Shown here one piece after another: positions 7,710-16,274 of a DNA stretch of 64,000 nt (positions are counted from its first letter, which is position 1; every line of letters starts with the position of its first letter). Source of the DNA: Sphingobacterium sp. UBA4616 (lineage in GTDB: Bacteria > Bacteroidota > Bacteroidia > Sphingobacteriales > Sphingobacteriaceae); contig DGIS01000003.1 in assembly GCA_002386525.1 (NCBI GenBank), positions 113,351 through 177,350 on the forward strand, read 5' to 3'. A program made the position numbers and the translations under genes. Below the pieces are notes generated by a model. It made no database searches. It saw only the letters and a list, made by a program, of their open reading frames with translations, and was not told where the DNA came from.

Positions 7710-8453
7710 ATGTTAAAGGAAGAAAGACAAGCATTCATTATACATCAGATTAACCTACATAACAAAGTTTTATCTTCAGATCTAAGTGTCCAGCTGAATG
7801 TATCTGAGGATACAATTAGACGAGACTTAAACGAACTCGCCGAGAACGGTAAAGTTTTAAAAGTCTATGGTGGAGCATTATCCAAATCTTTTCAATTTCC
7901 CTTCCAGGATGGGAATGTGTATGCCAAGGAAGCAAAAAAAGAAATTGCCAAGAAAGCAAGCACATTAATCTCAAATGGCATGACAGTCTTAGTCGGCGGC
8001 GGGACAACCTTAATTGAATTGGCAAGAACAATACCCGATCACCTTCAGTGTACATTTTTCACCATAAGCCCGTTAGTTGCATTAGAACTGGCAGAAAAAC
8101 CAAACCTGGAAGTCATTTTGGTCGGCGGAAAGCTTTCACGCAACACAAACATTGTTTCTGGAGCTCAAGTGGCCAATGAATTGGCCGATCTTAAAGTCGA
8201 TCTTTGTTTGTTGGGAACAAATTCTCTTTCCGTAGAAGACGGGGTTACTGACTCGGACTGGGAAGTGGTACAAATCAAACGCGCCATGATTAAATGTTCA
8301 AAAAAGGTAGCTATTCTGAGTATCGCTGAAAAATTAAATTCTGTTCAGAAAATGAAAGTCGTCCCTTTAAGGGATATCTCTTATTTGATTACCGATGTCA
8401 ATCCGACTGATGTTTCCCTAAAAGAATTTGCGAATACAATTGCAATACTTTAA
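7710..8453 (+). CDS. DeoR/GlpR-family transcriptional regulator
   Basis: 247-residue repressor-type regulator. Residues 1-60 carry the DeoR winged helix (LNVSEDTIRRDLNEL recognition helix, then GKVLKVYGGA). The rest is the sugar-phosphate-sensing DeoRC domain with VLVGGGTTLIELA and LGTNSLSVEDGVTDSDWEVVQIKRAM. It is 23 bp upstream of the flippase gene on the same strand and may be co-transcribed with the glycan cluster. Its effector is probably a phosphorylated sugar, but which one cannot be told. Confidence 0.9.
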   Translation: MLKEERQAFIIHQINLHNKVLSSDLSVQLNVSEDTIRRDLNELAENGKVLKVYGGALSKSFQFPFQDGNVYAKEAKKEIAKKASTLISNGMTVLVGGGTTLIELARTIPDHLQCTFFTISPLVALELAEKPNLEVILVGGKLSRNTNIVSGAQVANELADLKVDLCLLGTNSLSVEDGVTDSDWEVVQIKRAMIKCSKKVAILSIAEKLNSVQKMKVVPLRDISYLITDVNPTDVSLKEFANTIAIL

Positions 8454-8476
8454 TATTGCCGCTCATTTAATTTAGC

Positions 8477-9937
8477 ATGTCATCTCATCAGGAAAATGAC
8501 TCTTTAAAATCAAAAACGACAAAAGGACTCTTATGGGGTGGCATGGCCAGCATCATACAGCAGTTTTTGGGATTTGGTTTCGGTATCCTACTAAATCGTA
8601 AACTAACAGCGGAAGATTACGGTTTAGTAGCGATGATCACTATCTTTTCCGTTCTCGCTTCTGCCTTTCAAGAAAGTGGGTTTGTTTACGGTATCGTCAA
8701 TAAAAAGCAGGTCGAACATAAGGATTATAACGCTGTATTCTGGACAAGTGTAGGGATTGGAACATTCATCTATATTGTTTTATTTTTCGCAGCTCCCCTT
8801 ATCGCTCTATATTATAACCAACCAGTACTTATAGAACTAAGCAGGTTTACCTTTTTGTCCTTTTGGCTAGGAAGTTTTGGTATCGCCCATAACGCCTACC
8901 TCTTTAGGAATCTAAAAATAAAAGAACGCGTTGTTACGGGCACTTTTGCACTTATTGTATCCAATGTGGTCGGGGTTTATCTTGCTTATAAAGATTATGC
9001 TTATTGGGCGTACGCTATTCAAATTGTATCCTACAGTGGCTTTAATATGCTCGGATTCTGGTATTTTTCCAAATTTAGGCCAACTTTTCAATTCGATTTC
9101 CGACCCATTCGTGACATTTTAGGATTTAGCAGTAAAATACTGGTTACCAACATCTTTATCAACCTGAATAAAAATATCTATGCGGCAATCTTAGGACGCC
9201 ATTATACTGCAGGAGAATTAGGTTACACGGTTAATCCAAATCGCTGGAGCATCATGGCCCAGAATATATTAACCAATATGGTCAATAATGTGACCCAGCC
9301 CATTTTAAAGGAGATAGAAGATGATAAAGACAGGCAAGTAAGGGTGTTTCGCAAACTGATTTCTTTTACTGCTTTTTTGGCATTTCCCATGTTATTGGGT
9401 TTAACCACTGTAGCACAGGATTTCATTTCGATTGCAATCACCGACAAATGGGCGCAAAGTGCCATATTTCTTCAAATATTTTGTATTGGAGCGGCATTTG
9501 ATTCTGTTAGCAACGTTTTTTCTAACCTCATCATTAGCAAGGGAAAACCTCAAGTTTATATGCGGAATATAGTCATTTTTGGTTTGCTCCAAATCGCTAT
9601 TCTCTTCTTTGGCAAATCATTAGGTTTAGAACTGCTCATTGGATTAACCTCGGGATTAAACGCGCTTTGGATATTCGTTTGGTATGCATCAGCCAAACCG
9701 TATATGAACTATTCATTCCGTTACCTTCTAGGGGATATTTTTGCTTATGCACTATTGGCAACCATCAGCTGCCTAGCAGCTCATTACGCCACCGCCGCTA
9801 TTCCTAACCTCTATCTTCGGTTTGTCAGTACAATTGGAGCTGCTGTATGCATCTACATCATCGTTAATAGAATCTTTAAACCAGGTATTCTATTAGAGCT
9901 CTCTCACTATTTCATCAAAGTTATCCGAAAAAAATAA
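8477..9937 (+). CDS. Polysaccharide flippase (Wzx/WzxC-like)
   Basis: 486-residue membrane protein of the polysaccharide-transporter group of the MOP superfamily, with about 12-14 hydrophobic segments starting near residue 18. The N-terminal LLWGGMASIIQQFLGFGFGILLNRKLTAEDYGLVAM is the classic start of this family (lipopolysaccharide biosynthesis/O-unit flippase). It would move lipid-linked oligosaccharide across the inner membrane. Its stop abuts the next gene (no gap), indicating an operon with three glycosyltransferases. Confidence 0.88.
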   Translation: MSSHQENDSLKSKTTKGLLWGGMASIIQQFLGFGFGILLNRKLTAEDYGLVAMITIFSVLASAFQESGFVYGIVNKKQVEHKDYNAVFWTSVGIGTFIYIVLFFAAPLIALYYNQPVLIELSRFTFLSFWLGSFGIAHNAYLFRNLKIKERVVTGTFALIVSNVVGVYLAYKDYAYWAYAIQIVSYSGFNMLGFWYFSKFRPTFQFDFRPIRDILGFSSKILVTNIFINLNKNIYAAILGRHYTAGELGYTVNPNRWSIMAQNILTNMVNNVTQPILKEIEDDKDRQVRVFRKLISFTAFLAFPMLLGLTTVAQDFISIAITDKWAQSAIFLQIFCIGAAFDSVSNVFSNLIISKGKPQVYMRNIVIFGLLQIAILFFGKSLGLELLIGLTSGLNALWIFVWYASAKPYMNYSFRYLLGDIFAYALLATISCLAAHYATAAIPNLYLRFVSTIGAAVCIYIIVNRIFKPGILLELSHYFIKVIRKK

Positions 9938-10810
9938 ATGGCTAAGATACTCTCGATTATCGTTTCTTATAATTTTGAGCCCTGGATCCACAAGTGCTTA
10001 CCTAGCCTTGTGGCATCGACTTATCCAACAGATATTCTGGTTATCGATAATAATTCTGCAGATAATACAACACAGATCATCAAAGAAAATTATCCAACAG
10101 TAAGGTTAATAGAAAGTACTGAAAATTTAGGGTTTGGAAAAGCTAACAACATAGGCCTCGAAATTATTTTGAAAGAAGAATATGATTATGCTTTTTTGGT
10201 CAACCAGGATGCCTGGGTGGATCGGAACTGTATCGCCAATTTAATCAAGGTAAATACAGACAATATCGGCATTATTTCACCGATTCACCACGACGGTACA
10301 GAAGCTACACTGGACCATGGCTTTGCTGAGTACACAAAAGATGCCATCACCAAAAATTCCTATCGGATCTGTCCTTTTGTCAATGCCGCCTTTTGGTTGA
10401 TCCCCAACACAGTTATCAGAAAAGTCGGTGGTTTCGCACCGATCTTTTTTCATTATGGGGAAGATAAGGATTATGCCAACCGCATCAATTACTACGGATT
10501 AAACATTGTTCTGGCTGAAGAAGCCAAGGCTTATCACGATAGGCAGCAACGCAAAACAGACCGCAAAGCTTTTATGAAAAGCGAATTTGTCTATCATCTG
10601 ACTGAATATTGCAATATCAATTATACTTTTGTAAAAGCTTTTTCGATGGCGGTATTGGCAAGCCTGAAGAAAATGGCATCTTCATTTTTTAAAGGAGATC
10701 TTTTTGAAGCAAAGAGCTATTTAACTATTGTTTTTAGATTACTTGGAAAAACGAGTGCTGTTTATCGGACTCGTCAGGCCAACAAGAAAGCATTCAACAC
10801 AATCTTTTGA
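9938..10810 (+). CDS. Family 2 glycosyltransferase (rhamnosyltransferase-like)
   Basis: 290-residue GT-A enzyme adding a sugar to a growing surface glycan on the cytoplasmic face. LSIIVSYNFE at the start, VIDNNSADNT around residue 33 and the ENLGFGKANNIG motif are typical of the rhamnosyltransferase-like GT2 group. The metal/nucleotide-sugar site appears as VNQDAW instead of a strict DxD. FHYGEDKDYANRI downstream is the usual catalytic-base region. Donor and acceptor cannot be inferred. Confidence 0.85.
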   Translation: MAKILSIIVSYNFEPWIHKCLPSLVASTYPTDILVIDNNSADNTTQIIKENYPTVRLIESTENLGFGKANNIGLEIILKEEYDYAFLVNQDAWVDRNCIANLIKVNTDNIGIISPIHHDGTEATLDHGFAEYTKDAITKNSYRICPFVNAAFWLIPNTVIRKVGGFAPIFFHYGEDKDYANRINYYGLNIVLAEEAKAYHDRQQRKTDRKAFMKSEFVYHLTEYCNINYTFVKAFSMAVLASLKKMASSFFKGDLFEAKSYLTIVFRLLGKTSAVYRTRQANKKAFNTIF

Positions 10811-10813
10811 CAC

Positions 10814-11728
10814 ATGAACAGTATTGCTCCAGTCATACTTTTTGTCTATAATCGTCCTGATCATACGATAAGAACGCTTACAGCATTAGAAAAAAATAAA
10901 CAGGCAGACCAAACTATACTTTACATCTATTCGGATGCTGCAAAAAATGAAAAATCTGTTCAAGCAGTTGATGAAGTGCGAAAAATTATCAATAGGGTCT
11001 GGAAATTTAAAGAGGTGATTATCGTAGAACGAAAAGAAAATTGGGGTCTGGCAGCGAATGTAATTGACGGTGTTACGAAAGTGGTCAATACGCATGGAAA
11101 GATTATTGTCTTAGAAGACGATCTAGAAACTTCAGTTTTTGCCCTGGATTATTTTAACAAAGCATTGGAGCGGTATAAAGATCAAGAACAGGTCATGGAA
11201 ATCAGTGGCTACAGTTATCCGGTAAAGGATTTAAATAAGCTGCCAGAGACGTTCTTTTTCCGAGTGGCAAACAGTTGGGGTTGGGCAACCTGGGATCGCG
11301 CCTGGCAATATTTCAACCCAAACATTGATGAAATTGTATCGGATTTTACAGCAGCGCAGATCCATCAGTTTAGTATAGAGGGTAAAGAAAACTTTTGGAA
11401 ACAAGTACGGGAATTGAAGGCGGGAAAGATCAACTCCTGGGCGATCCGCTGGTATGCTTCCATATTCAGAAAAAATGGGTTAGTTTTGTATCCTAGGAAT
11501 TCGATGACCCAGAATATTGGGAACGACGGTTCGGGCACACATACAGCTTCTGAATCAACTTATCAGGTTTCACTAGCTGAACATCCTGTAGCGTATTTTC
11601 CAACGGAAATTTCAGAAAACAAACAAGCTTACGAAGCCATCAAGCATTTTTATGCACATCGCAAAGGATCGTTGTTCAACCGTGCCATCCGATTCTTTAA
11701 AAAGAAAATAAACACATTCAATACATAA
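10814..11728 (+). CDS. Glycosyltransferase (GT-A fold)
   Basis: 304 residues. Begins with PVILFVYNRPDHTIRTLTALEKNKQADQ, the signature of a GT-A family seen in surface-glycan clusters; IIVLEDDLETS carries the acidic metal-binding motif. The ANSWGWATWDRAWQYF stretch about residues 155-170 is characteristic. Starts 3 bp after the preceding gene and is followed after 6 bp by another glycosyltransferase. Probably transfers one residue of the same glycan; linkage unknown. Confidence 0.82.
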   Translation: MNSIAPVILFVYNRPDHTIRTLTALEKNKQADQTILYIYSDAAKNEKSVQAVDEVRKIINRVWKFKEVIIVERKENWGLAANVIDGVTKVVNTHGKIIVLEDDLETSVFALDYFNKALERYKDQEQVMEISGYSYPVKDLNKLPETFFFRVANSWGWATWDRAWQYFNPNIDEIVSDFTAAQIHQFSIEGKENFWKQVRELKAGKINSWAIRWYASIFRKNGLVLYPRNSMTQNIGNDGSGTHTASESTYQVSLAEHPVAYFPTEISENKQAYEAIKHFYAHRKGSLFNRAIRFFKKKINTFNT

Positions 11729-11734
11729 AGAAAC

Positions 11735-12490
11735 ATGTCTGCTCATCCTAAATTTTCGATTATAACTGTCGTTTACAACAATGTGCGTGACATAGAATAC
11801 ACCCTTAAATCTGTTGTTAATCAAAGCTATGACAATATAGAGTATATTGTGATAGACGGACAATCAACCGATGGTACATTAGATGTCATCCAAAAATATA
11901 GCAATAAGATCTCTGTCGTGTTATCCGAGAAAGATAAGGGCATCTATGATGCGATGAATAAAGGGTTGGCCCTAGCAACAGGTGATTATGTTCTTTTTCT
12001 AAATTCCGGTGATGAAATATATGATCTCAACAGCATTGAGAACCTTGCTAAACTGAGTGACAACGCCGATATTCTTTATGGCGAAACTATACTTGTAGAC
12101 GAACATCGAAATATTGTTGGTGAACGGAGACATAAAGTCCCAGCTTATTTTAACTGGAAAAGCTTTCGCTATGGTATGAATATATGCCATCAGGCCATCT
12201 ATATCAAGCGTGACATAGCCGAGCCATACGATCTCAATTATAAATTATGCGCCGATATTGACTGGGTTATTCGCTGTGCCAAAAAGTCAAAAAAATCAGT
12301 TAATGCACAGCAATATGTGGCCCGCTATCTTGTTGGTGGAATGTCAAAGCAAAAACATAAGGAATCTTTGAAAGAGCGTTTTGCTATTTTCAAACACTAC
12401 TATGGGGCTATTCCTAATCTATTCAACCATGGGATTATTGCACTAAAAGCCATATGGCACCGTCTTAATTATGGAAAACCTCAAGACTAA
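11735..12490 (+). CDS. Family 2 glycosyltransferase (WcaE-like)
   Basis: 251-residue GT2 enzyme. KFSIITVVYNN at the start, YIVIDGQSTDGT at about 37-48, SEKDKGIYDAMNKGLALATGDYVLFLNSGDEIYD with the DxD-equivalent SGDE at about 90. The KGIYDAMNKG motif resembles WcaE-type transferases of colanic-acid-like pathways. Last glycosyltransferase of the cluster; its stop overlaps the next start by one base (TAATG), so translation is probably coupled. Confidence 0.87.
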   Translation: MSAHPKFSIITVVYNNVRDIEYTLKSVVNQSYDNIEYIVIDGQSTDGTLDVIQKYSNKISVVLSEKDKGIYDAMNKGLALATGDYVLFLNSGDEIYDLNSIENLAKLSDNADILYGETILVDEHRNIVGERRHKVPAYFNWKSFRYGMNICHQAIYIKRDIAEPYDLNYKLCADIDWVIRCAKKSKKSVNAQQYVARYLVGGMSKQKHKESLKERFAIFKHYYGAIPNLFNHGIIALKAIWHRLNYGKPQD

Positions 12491-12705
12491 TGTTAAATCC
12501 TGAAATTTTAACCGAGCTTGTTACAGTCAAGATGCCGTTTGGCAAATACCAGGGATACACCTTATGTAATCTTCCTGAGCCATATTTGGTCTGGTACAAC
12601 CAAAAAGGTTTTCCGAAGGGAAAACTAGGTCAACAGTTAGCGACACTCTATGAAATAAAACTCAACGGTCTGGAGTATCTCCTCGAACCTTTGAAGAAAA
12701 GGTGA
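12490..12705 (+). CDS. DUF3820-family small protein
   Basis: 71 residues. TVKMPFGKYQGYTLCNLPEPYLVWYNQKGFPKGKLG is the DUF3820 signature; the MPFGKYxG and YLxWYxQKGFPxGxLG motifs cover most of the protein. No signal peptide. Function not established for the family. It overlaps the preceding glycosyltransferase by one base (TAATG), placing it in the glycan operon, although such proteins also occur in unrelated contexts. Confidence 0.82.
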   Translation: MLNPEILTELVTVKMPFGKYQGYTLCNLPEPYLVWYNQKGFPKGKLGQQLATLYEIKLNGLEYLLEPLKKR

Positions 12706-12738
12706 CGAGGGTCATTTTATTCCATTTATTATTTTTCG

Positions 12739-12746
12739 TAGCTTTG
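12739..12746 (+). promoter_or_regulatory. -7 box for trhO
   Basis: TAGCTTTG, a perfect TAnnTTTG match 45 bp before the start codon. TTTT lies at the -33 distance in place of TTTG. Confidence 0.45.
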
Positions 12747-12791
12747 CATAGAATTTATTTTTAGCATTAAACGCCGTTTGCAGCGGTATCA

Positions 12792-13787
12792 ATGAATATC
12801 ATGACACAATATCAAACTTTGCTGTACTATTGCTACAGCCCTATCGAGGATGCCGAAAAATTTGCATCAGATCACTTAGAATTTTGTAAATCACTGGGCC
12901 TAGTCGGTCGTATCATTGTCGCTGATGAGGGTCTTAATGGAACTGTTTCCGGCACTATTGAAGCGTGTAAAAGCTACATGGATGCAATTTATGCGGATGG
13001 ACGTTTTAACAAAACGGAATTTAAAATTGACGATGTCGAAGAACCGTCATTCATTAAAATGCACTGCCGTTATAAAGCCGAGATTGTTCACTCTGGGTTG
13101 CGTGATCCGAAAGAAATTGACCCCAACCGTCAAACAGGTGTTCACCTCGAACCCAAGGATTTCTTGGCGATGAAAGATCAAGAGGATGTTGTTGTCTTGG
13201 ATGTACGTTCAAATTACGAGCACAATGTTGGTCATTTTAAAAATGCTGTTACTTTAGATATTGAAAACTTCCGCGAGTTCCCGGAAAAAATCAAAGAGCT
13301 TGAAAAGTATAAAGGCAAAAAAATATTAACCTACTGCACAGGAGGAATTAAATGTGAAAAAGCATCTGCTCTTTTATTAAAAGAAGGATTCGAGGATGTT
13401 TATCAATTACATGGTGGTATTATTAAATATGGAAAAGAAGCTGGTGGCGAGGATTTCGAGGGCCAATGCTACGTCTTCGACAACCGTGTTACAGTGGATA
13501 TCAACTCTGTCAACCCATCGGTTGTATCGACTTGCTTTAATTGTGGCAAGCATACAACGAAGATGATTAACTGTGCCAACCCGACTTGTAATGAGCATTT
13601 CACCCAGTGTGATGAGTGCGGCTGGGAGATGGACGGATGCTGCTCGACAGCATGTAAAGAGAACCCAAATAAACGTGAATATGACGGAACAGGATATTAT
13701 GTCAAGGTACCTCAACCCGTCAATATTGATAAAATCAGCAAAAGAAAACATAAAAATTTCCCACCGAAAGTATCGGTCGAAGATTAA
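12792..13787 (+). CDS. trhO: tRNA uridine(34) hydroxylase TrhO
   Basis: Rhodanese-family enzyme that makes 5-hydroxyuridine at the tRNA wobble position. 331 residues: N-terminal ferredoxin-like acyl-phosphatase-type domain (GRIIVADEGLNGTVSGT), then a rhodanese domain with VVLDVRSNYEHNVGHFKNA and the active-site loop TYCTGGIKCEK (Cys182), then a Cys-rich tail (CFNCGKH, CANPTC, CDECGWEMDGCC) typical of the long form. An ATG at 12801 is an alternative start three codons later. Stands alone between the glycan cluster and a bidirectional terminator. Confidence 0.93.
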   Translation: MNIMTQYQTLLYYCYSPIEDAEKFASDHLEFCKSLGLVGRIIVADEGLNGTVSGTIEACKSYMDAIYADGRFNKTEFKIDDVEEPSFIKMHCRYKAEIVHSGLRDPKEIDPNRQTGVHLEPKDFLAMKDQEDVVVLDVRSNYEHNVGHFKNAVTLDIENFREFPEKIKELEKYKGKKILTYCTGGIKCEKASALLLKEGFEDVYQLHGGIIKYGKEAGGEDFEGQCYVFDNRVTVDINSVNPSVVSTCFNCGKHTTKMINCANPTCNEHFTQCDECGWEMDGCCSTACKENPNKREYDGTGYYVKVPQPVNIDKISKRKHKNFPPKVSVED

Positions 13788-13806
13788 TACGAATTGGACA
13801 AAAAGC

Positions 13807-13845
13807 ATGAGGTCGGAAGTGTAGAACTTCCGACCTCATACTTTT
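13807..13845. terminator. Bidirectional terminator, trhO / DUF937 gene
   Basis: Perfect 14-bp stem (13807-13820 with 13826-13839), loop GTAGA, followed by CTTTTT on the plus strand and GCTTTTT on the minus strand. It serves both converging genes. Confidence 0.85.
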
Positions 13846-13914
13846 TAGAATCTGTATCATCTCCGCTTAAGCTCATGCTCGCTTTTCCAAAACAAAATAA
13901 TAGCTTAACACAGC

Positions 13915-14610
13915 TTATTTTCCAAACATACCGGCGATTGAATCAAGAATATTGCCCTTCGCCTGTCCATCGTTATTTTTATCAAAAAAACTGCCTGCTA
14001 GTCCACCCAACATGTCCGTAATGCTACCGCCCGCTGTGGGCTGCTCCGTTGTTTGCGCTTGTTCTTCTTGACCACCGCCCAAAAAAGAGCCCAAAATACC
14101 CCCCAACATACCGCCACCTGTATTCTGTTGTGTTCCACCTCCTAGCACAGAACCGATCAGATCGCCAATACCACCGCCACTTGAAGCCTGCTTTTGTTGC
14201 CCTAAATATCCCATTACGATAGGGGCCAGCGTGGCCAGTACCCCTGTTACCTGTGAGGAACTCAAGCCTGCTTTATCCGCAATATTCTGGGTTACTACTT
14301 CGGTATTTTGACCAAACATATGGTTAACAATTTTATTGCCATCTTCAGAACCATTCTGCTCCGCTCCTCCTTGTCCAAATAGATCGCCAATTTTATCGAG
14401 TATCCCGCTATTGCTATGCTGATCAATAGCATTGTCAATATTTTCTGCCTGCCCTTTGTTTTTCGCGTTGTAATTCAGTGCTGCAATCATCAAGGGAACT
14501 GCTGCCGCTACAATCCATTTTGCTTTAGATTCACTGACACCAGTTATTTTTGAAATAGTCTCTATCACTTTGGAACCTACTCCACCTGTAACTAAATCTG
14601 TTAAATTCAT
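13915..14610 (-). CDS. DUF937 protein
   Basis: 231 residues from the start MNLTDLVTGGVGSKVIETI at 14610; an upstream in-frame ATG at 14745 would overlap the preceding lipoprotein gene and its hairpin, so I reject it. The N-terminal half shows DUF937 features, with helical DLV...GVSESKAKWIVAAAVPLMIAAL. Two Gly/Gln-rich segments (GGGTQQNTGGGMLGG, LGGLAGSF) follow, in the style of the YidB-like family. Function unknown. No signal peptide. Read separately from the SusCD operon upstream because a hairpin lies between. Confidence 0.72.
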   Translation of the reverse strand: MNLTDLVTGGVGSKVIETISKITGVSESKAKWIVAAAVPLMIAALNYNAKNKGQAENIDNAIDQHSNSGILDKIGDLFGQGGAEQNGSEDGNKIVNHMFGQNTEVVTQNIADKAGLSSSQVTGVLATLAPIVMGYLGQQKQASSGGGIGDLIGSVLGGGTQQNTGGGMLGGILGSFLGGGQEEQAQTTEQPTAGGSITDMLGGLAGSFFDKNNDGQAKGNILDSIAGMFGK

Positions 14611-14682
14611 AAGTCTTCGTTTATAGTTATATAATGAAGATAACGATTTTTTCGGTGAGTTAAGAAAATGCATGATGATAAG

Positions 14683-14713
14683 AAAGCCGCTAACAATAAC
14701 TATTAACGGCTTT
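14683..14713 (-). terminator. Hairpin after the SusCD/DUF5689 operon
   Basis: AAAGCCG pairs with CGGCTTT (14683-14689 with 14707-14713), extended past a C/A mismatch by TAA/TTA, just past the lipoprotein stop. There is no strong T-run downstream on the minus strand. Confidence 0.45.
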
Positions 14714-14737
14714 AAATGTATTTTATTACAAATCGAA

Positions 14738-16264
14738 TTATTCAACTAGCTTTGTCGACAACTCATTTTCAACCTCCTGTAGTTTAGACTCTTTTGTTAA
14801 CAAAACATTATTTTGCACGCGGGATTTTGTCCACCTTCCTAGTGTCATATTAAATTCCCCATTAAATTGAATAAAGGTATCCGCCGACGGAGATGCGTAC
14901 ACAAATGCCTTGGTATTATCTCCATTTCTATAGAATGGCTGATTAGTTAAGGTAACCGGGTTAACAATATCATAAAAATCAGTGTTAGCGATACGATACC
15001 CAGCATTGGCACTTACTAGAGACCCTCCTGTACTCACAAATACCAAATCCTCTGGAATAGTTGTAGCTGTTACTTGAATTGTTGAAAAAACAGCTACTCC
15101 AAAAGCATTTCCGCTGTTGGCGAGTAAATTGCCAGTTTTCGTCCCGAAGTCATATCCCGCTTTGTTAGCATAATCGTAATTGGCAACCCAATGTGCGTCG
15201 GATATACTCGTAGATTTCTCACCAGCAATTAACTTATTTGTGCCACCTACATAGAAAAACTGTCCTTTTTTTACAGAACCAACTATCAGATTAATTTTGT
15301 AAGTCCTTAAGCCACCTGTGGCCCAACCGTTAATTGGTATACCGGTAGGAGTTGATGCATTTGCATTATTTGTTGTAACAACACTGAACGGTGTTTTGGA
15401 AAAATCAATATCCTCCGTTGCTAAAAACTGCATATACTCATAGTTTGCATCTGTTGAGCCGCTAGGATCATTCAGAAGCCCCGTTACAACCACCTTAGGT
15501 GTTTTGTATTCCGACCTAATCTGTACAAGATCAGATTTTGTTCTAAGGGACTGATAAGGAATAAGACTATCTCCTGATACCTCGTTAAATAATATTCCCA
15601 GATAGTTCGCCATTTTATATTGAGGCAAATTCGCCAATTCAGATTCGGGATTAGTTCTTACCGTAATAAAACCGAAACCGTCATTTATTTTTTGATCACC
15701 AGAAAGTATTTGACCTTCCCTTGGGGTATAACTAAATCCCCCCTTAACAAGAACAATTAAAGTACTTTCATATTTTGTTGGCTCTTTCAAAATTTGATCA
15801 GCGGTAACGCGGAGCGCCTGATAGCGATTTCCATCAGAAATTTTTTCAATTTTATTACTGGAAATATCTGTTATCTGCAATATTCCATTTAACCGCTGCA
15901 ATTTTCCTCCTATCAAATCTACTACAATAGAATCGCCTGGAGAATACTCGTTGGCTTTTTCTCCCATTTGAATTGAAATTCCGCGCAATAAATCCAATCT
16001 CCTACGATCCTGAAGCACTAACACACCATGCGGTAAATTACCTGCGCTATGATCTGAAGTAACAATCCCTGTTATTTTTGAAGATCCACCCAGAGTCTCT
16101 AAATTCAACTCAATTGGAGTTCCCTTGAATAGTGTACGCACGTCATAAATCCCAATGTAAGCGCTAACTTCACCTCCAGGGTAACTAGGACTGTCTTTTT
16201 TACAGGAACTGAAGCTGAATACTCCAAAAACTACTATTATTAAAAAAAATATATGCTTTGTCAT
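14738..16264 (-). CDS. DUF5689 surface lipoprotein of a SusCD operon
   Basis: 508 residues with a lipoprotein signal (FSFSSCKKDS, lipidated Cys about 21). A DUF5689-like region follows, with ITGIVTSDHSAGNLPHGVLVLQD and GDSIVVDLIGGKLQRLNGILQI, an OB-fold-like domain found next to SusC/SusD pairs. The C-terminal part, rich in N, G, T and S, has a cleaved-adhesin-like look. It starts 10 bp after susD, so is third in the operon. Presumably an accessory surface ligand-binding protein; substrate unknown. Confidence 0.8.
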   Translation of the reverse strand: MTKHIFFLIIVVFGVFSFSSCKKDSPSYPGGEVSAYIGIYDVRTLFKGTPIELNLETLGGSSKITGIVTSDHSAGNLPHGVLVLQDRRRLDLLRGISIQMGEKANEYSPGDSIVVDLIGGKLQRLNGILQITDISSNKIEKISDGNRYQALRVTADQILKEPTKYESTLIVLVKGGFSYTPREGQILSGDQKINDGFGFITVRTNPESELANLPQYKMANYLGILFNEVSGDSLIPYQSLRTKSDLVQIRSEYKTPKVVVTGLLNDPSGSTDANYEYMQFLATEDIDFSKTPFSVVTTNNANASTPTGIPINGWATGGLRTYKINLIVGSVKKGQFFYVGGTNKLIAGEKSTSISDAHWVANYDYANKAGYDFGTKTGNLLANSGNAFGVAVFSTIQVTATTIPEDLVFVSTGGSLVSANAGYRIANTDFYDIVNPVTLTNQPFYRNGDNTKAFVYASPSADTFIQFNGEFNMTLGRWTKSRVQNNVLLTKESKLQEVENELSTKLVE

Positions 16265-16274
16265 GTCTTCTTAA

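Noticed and set aside
13407..13808. Antisense frame within trhO
   Set aside because: A shadow of the well-supported sense gene, with no family match.
14611..14745. N-terminal extension of the DUF937 protein
   Set aside because: It would overlap the upstream lipoprotein gene and run through its terminator hairpin; the family start is MNLTDLV at 14610.
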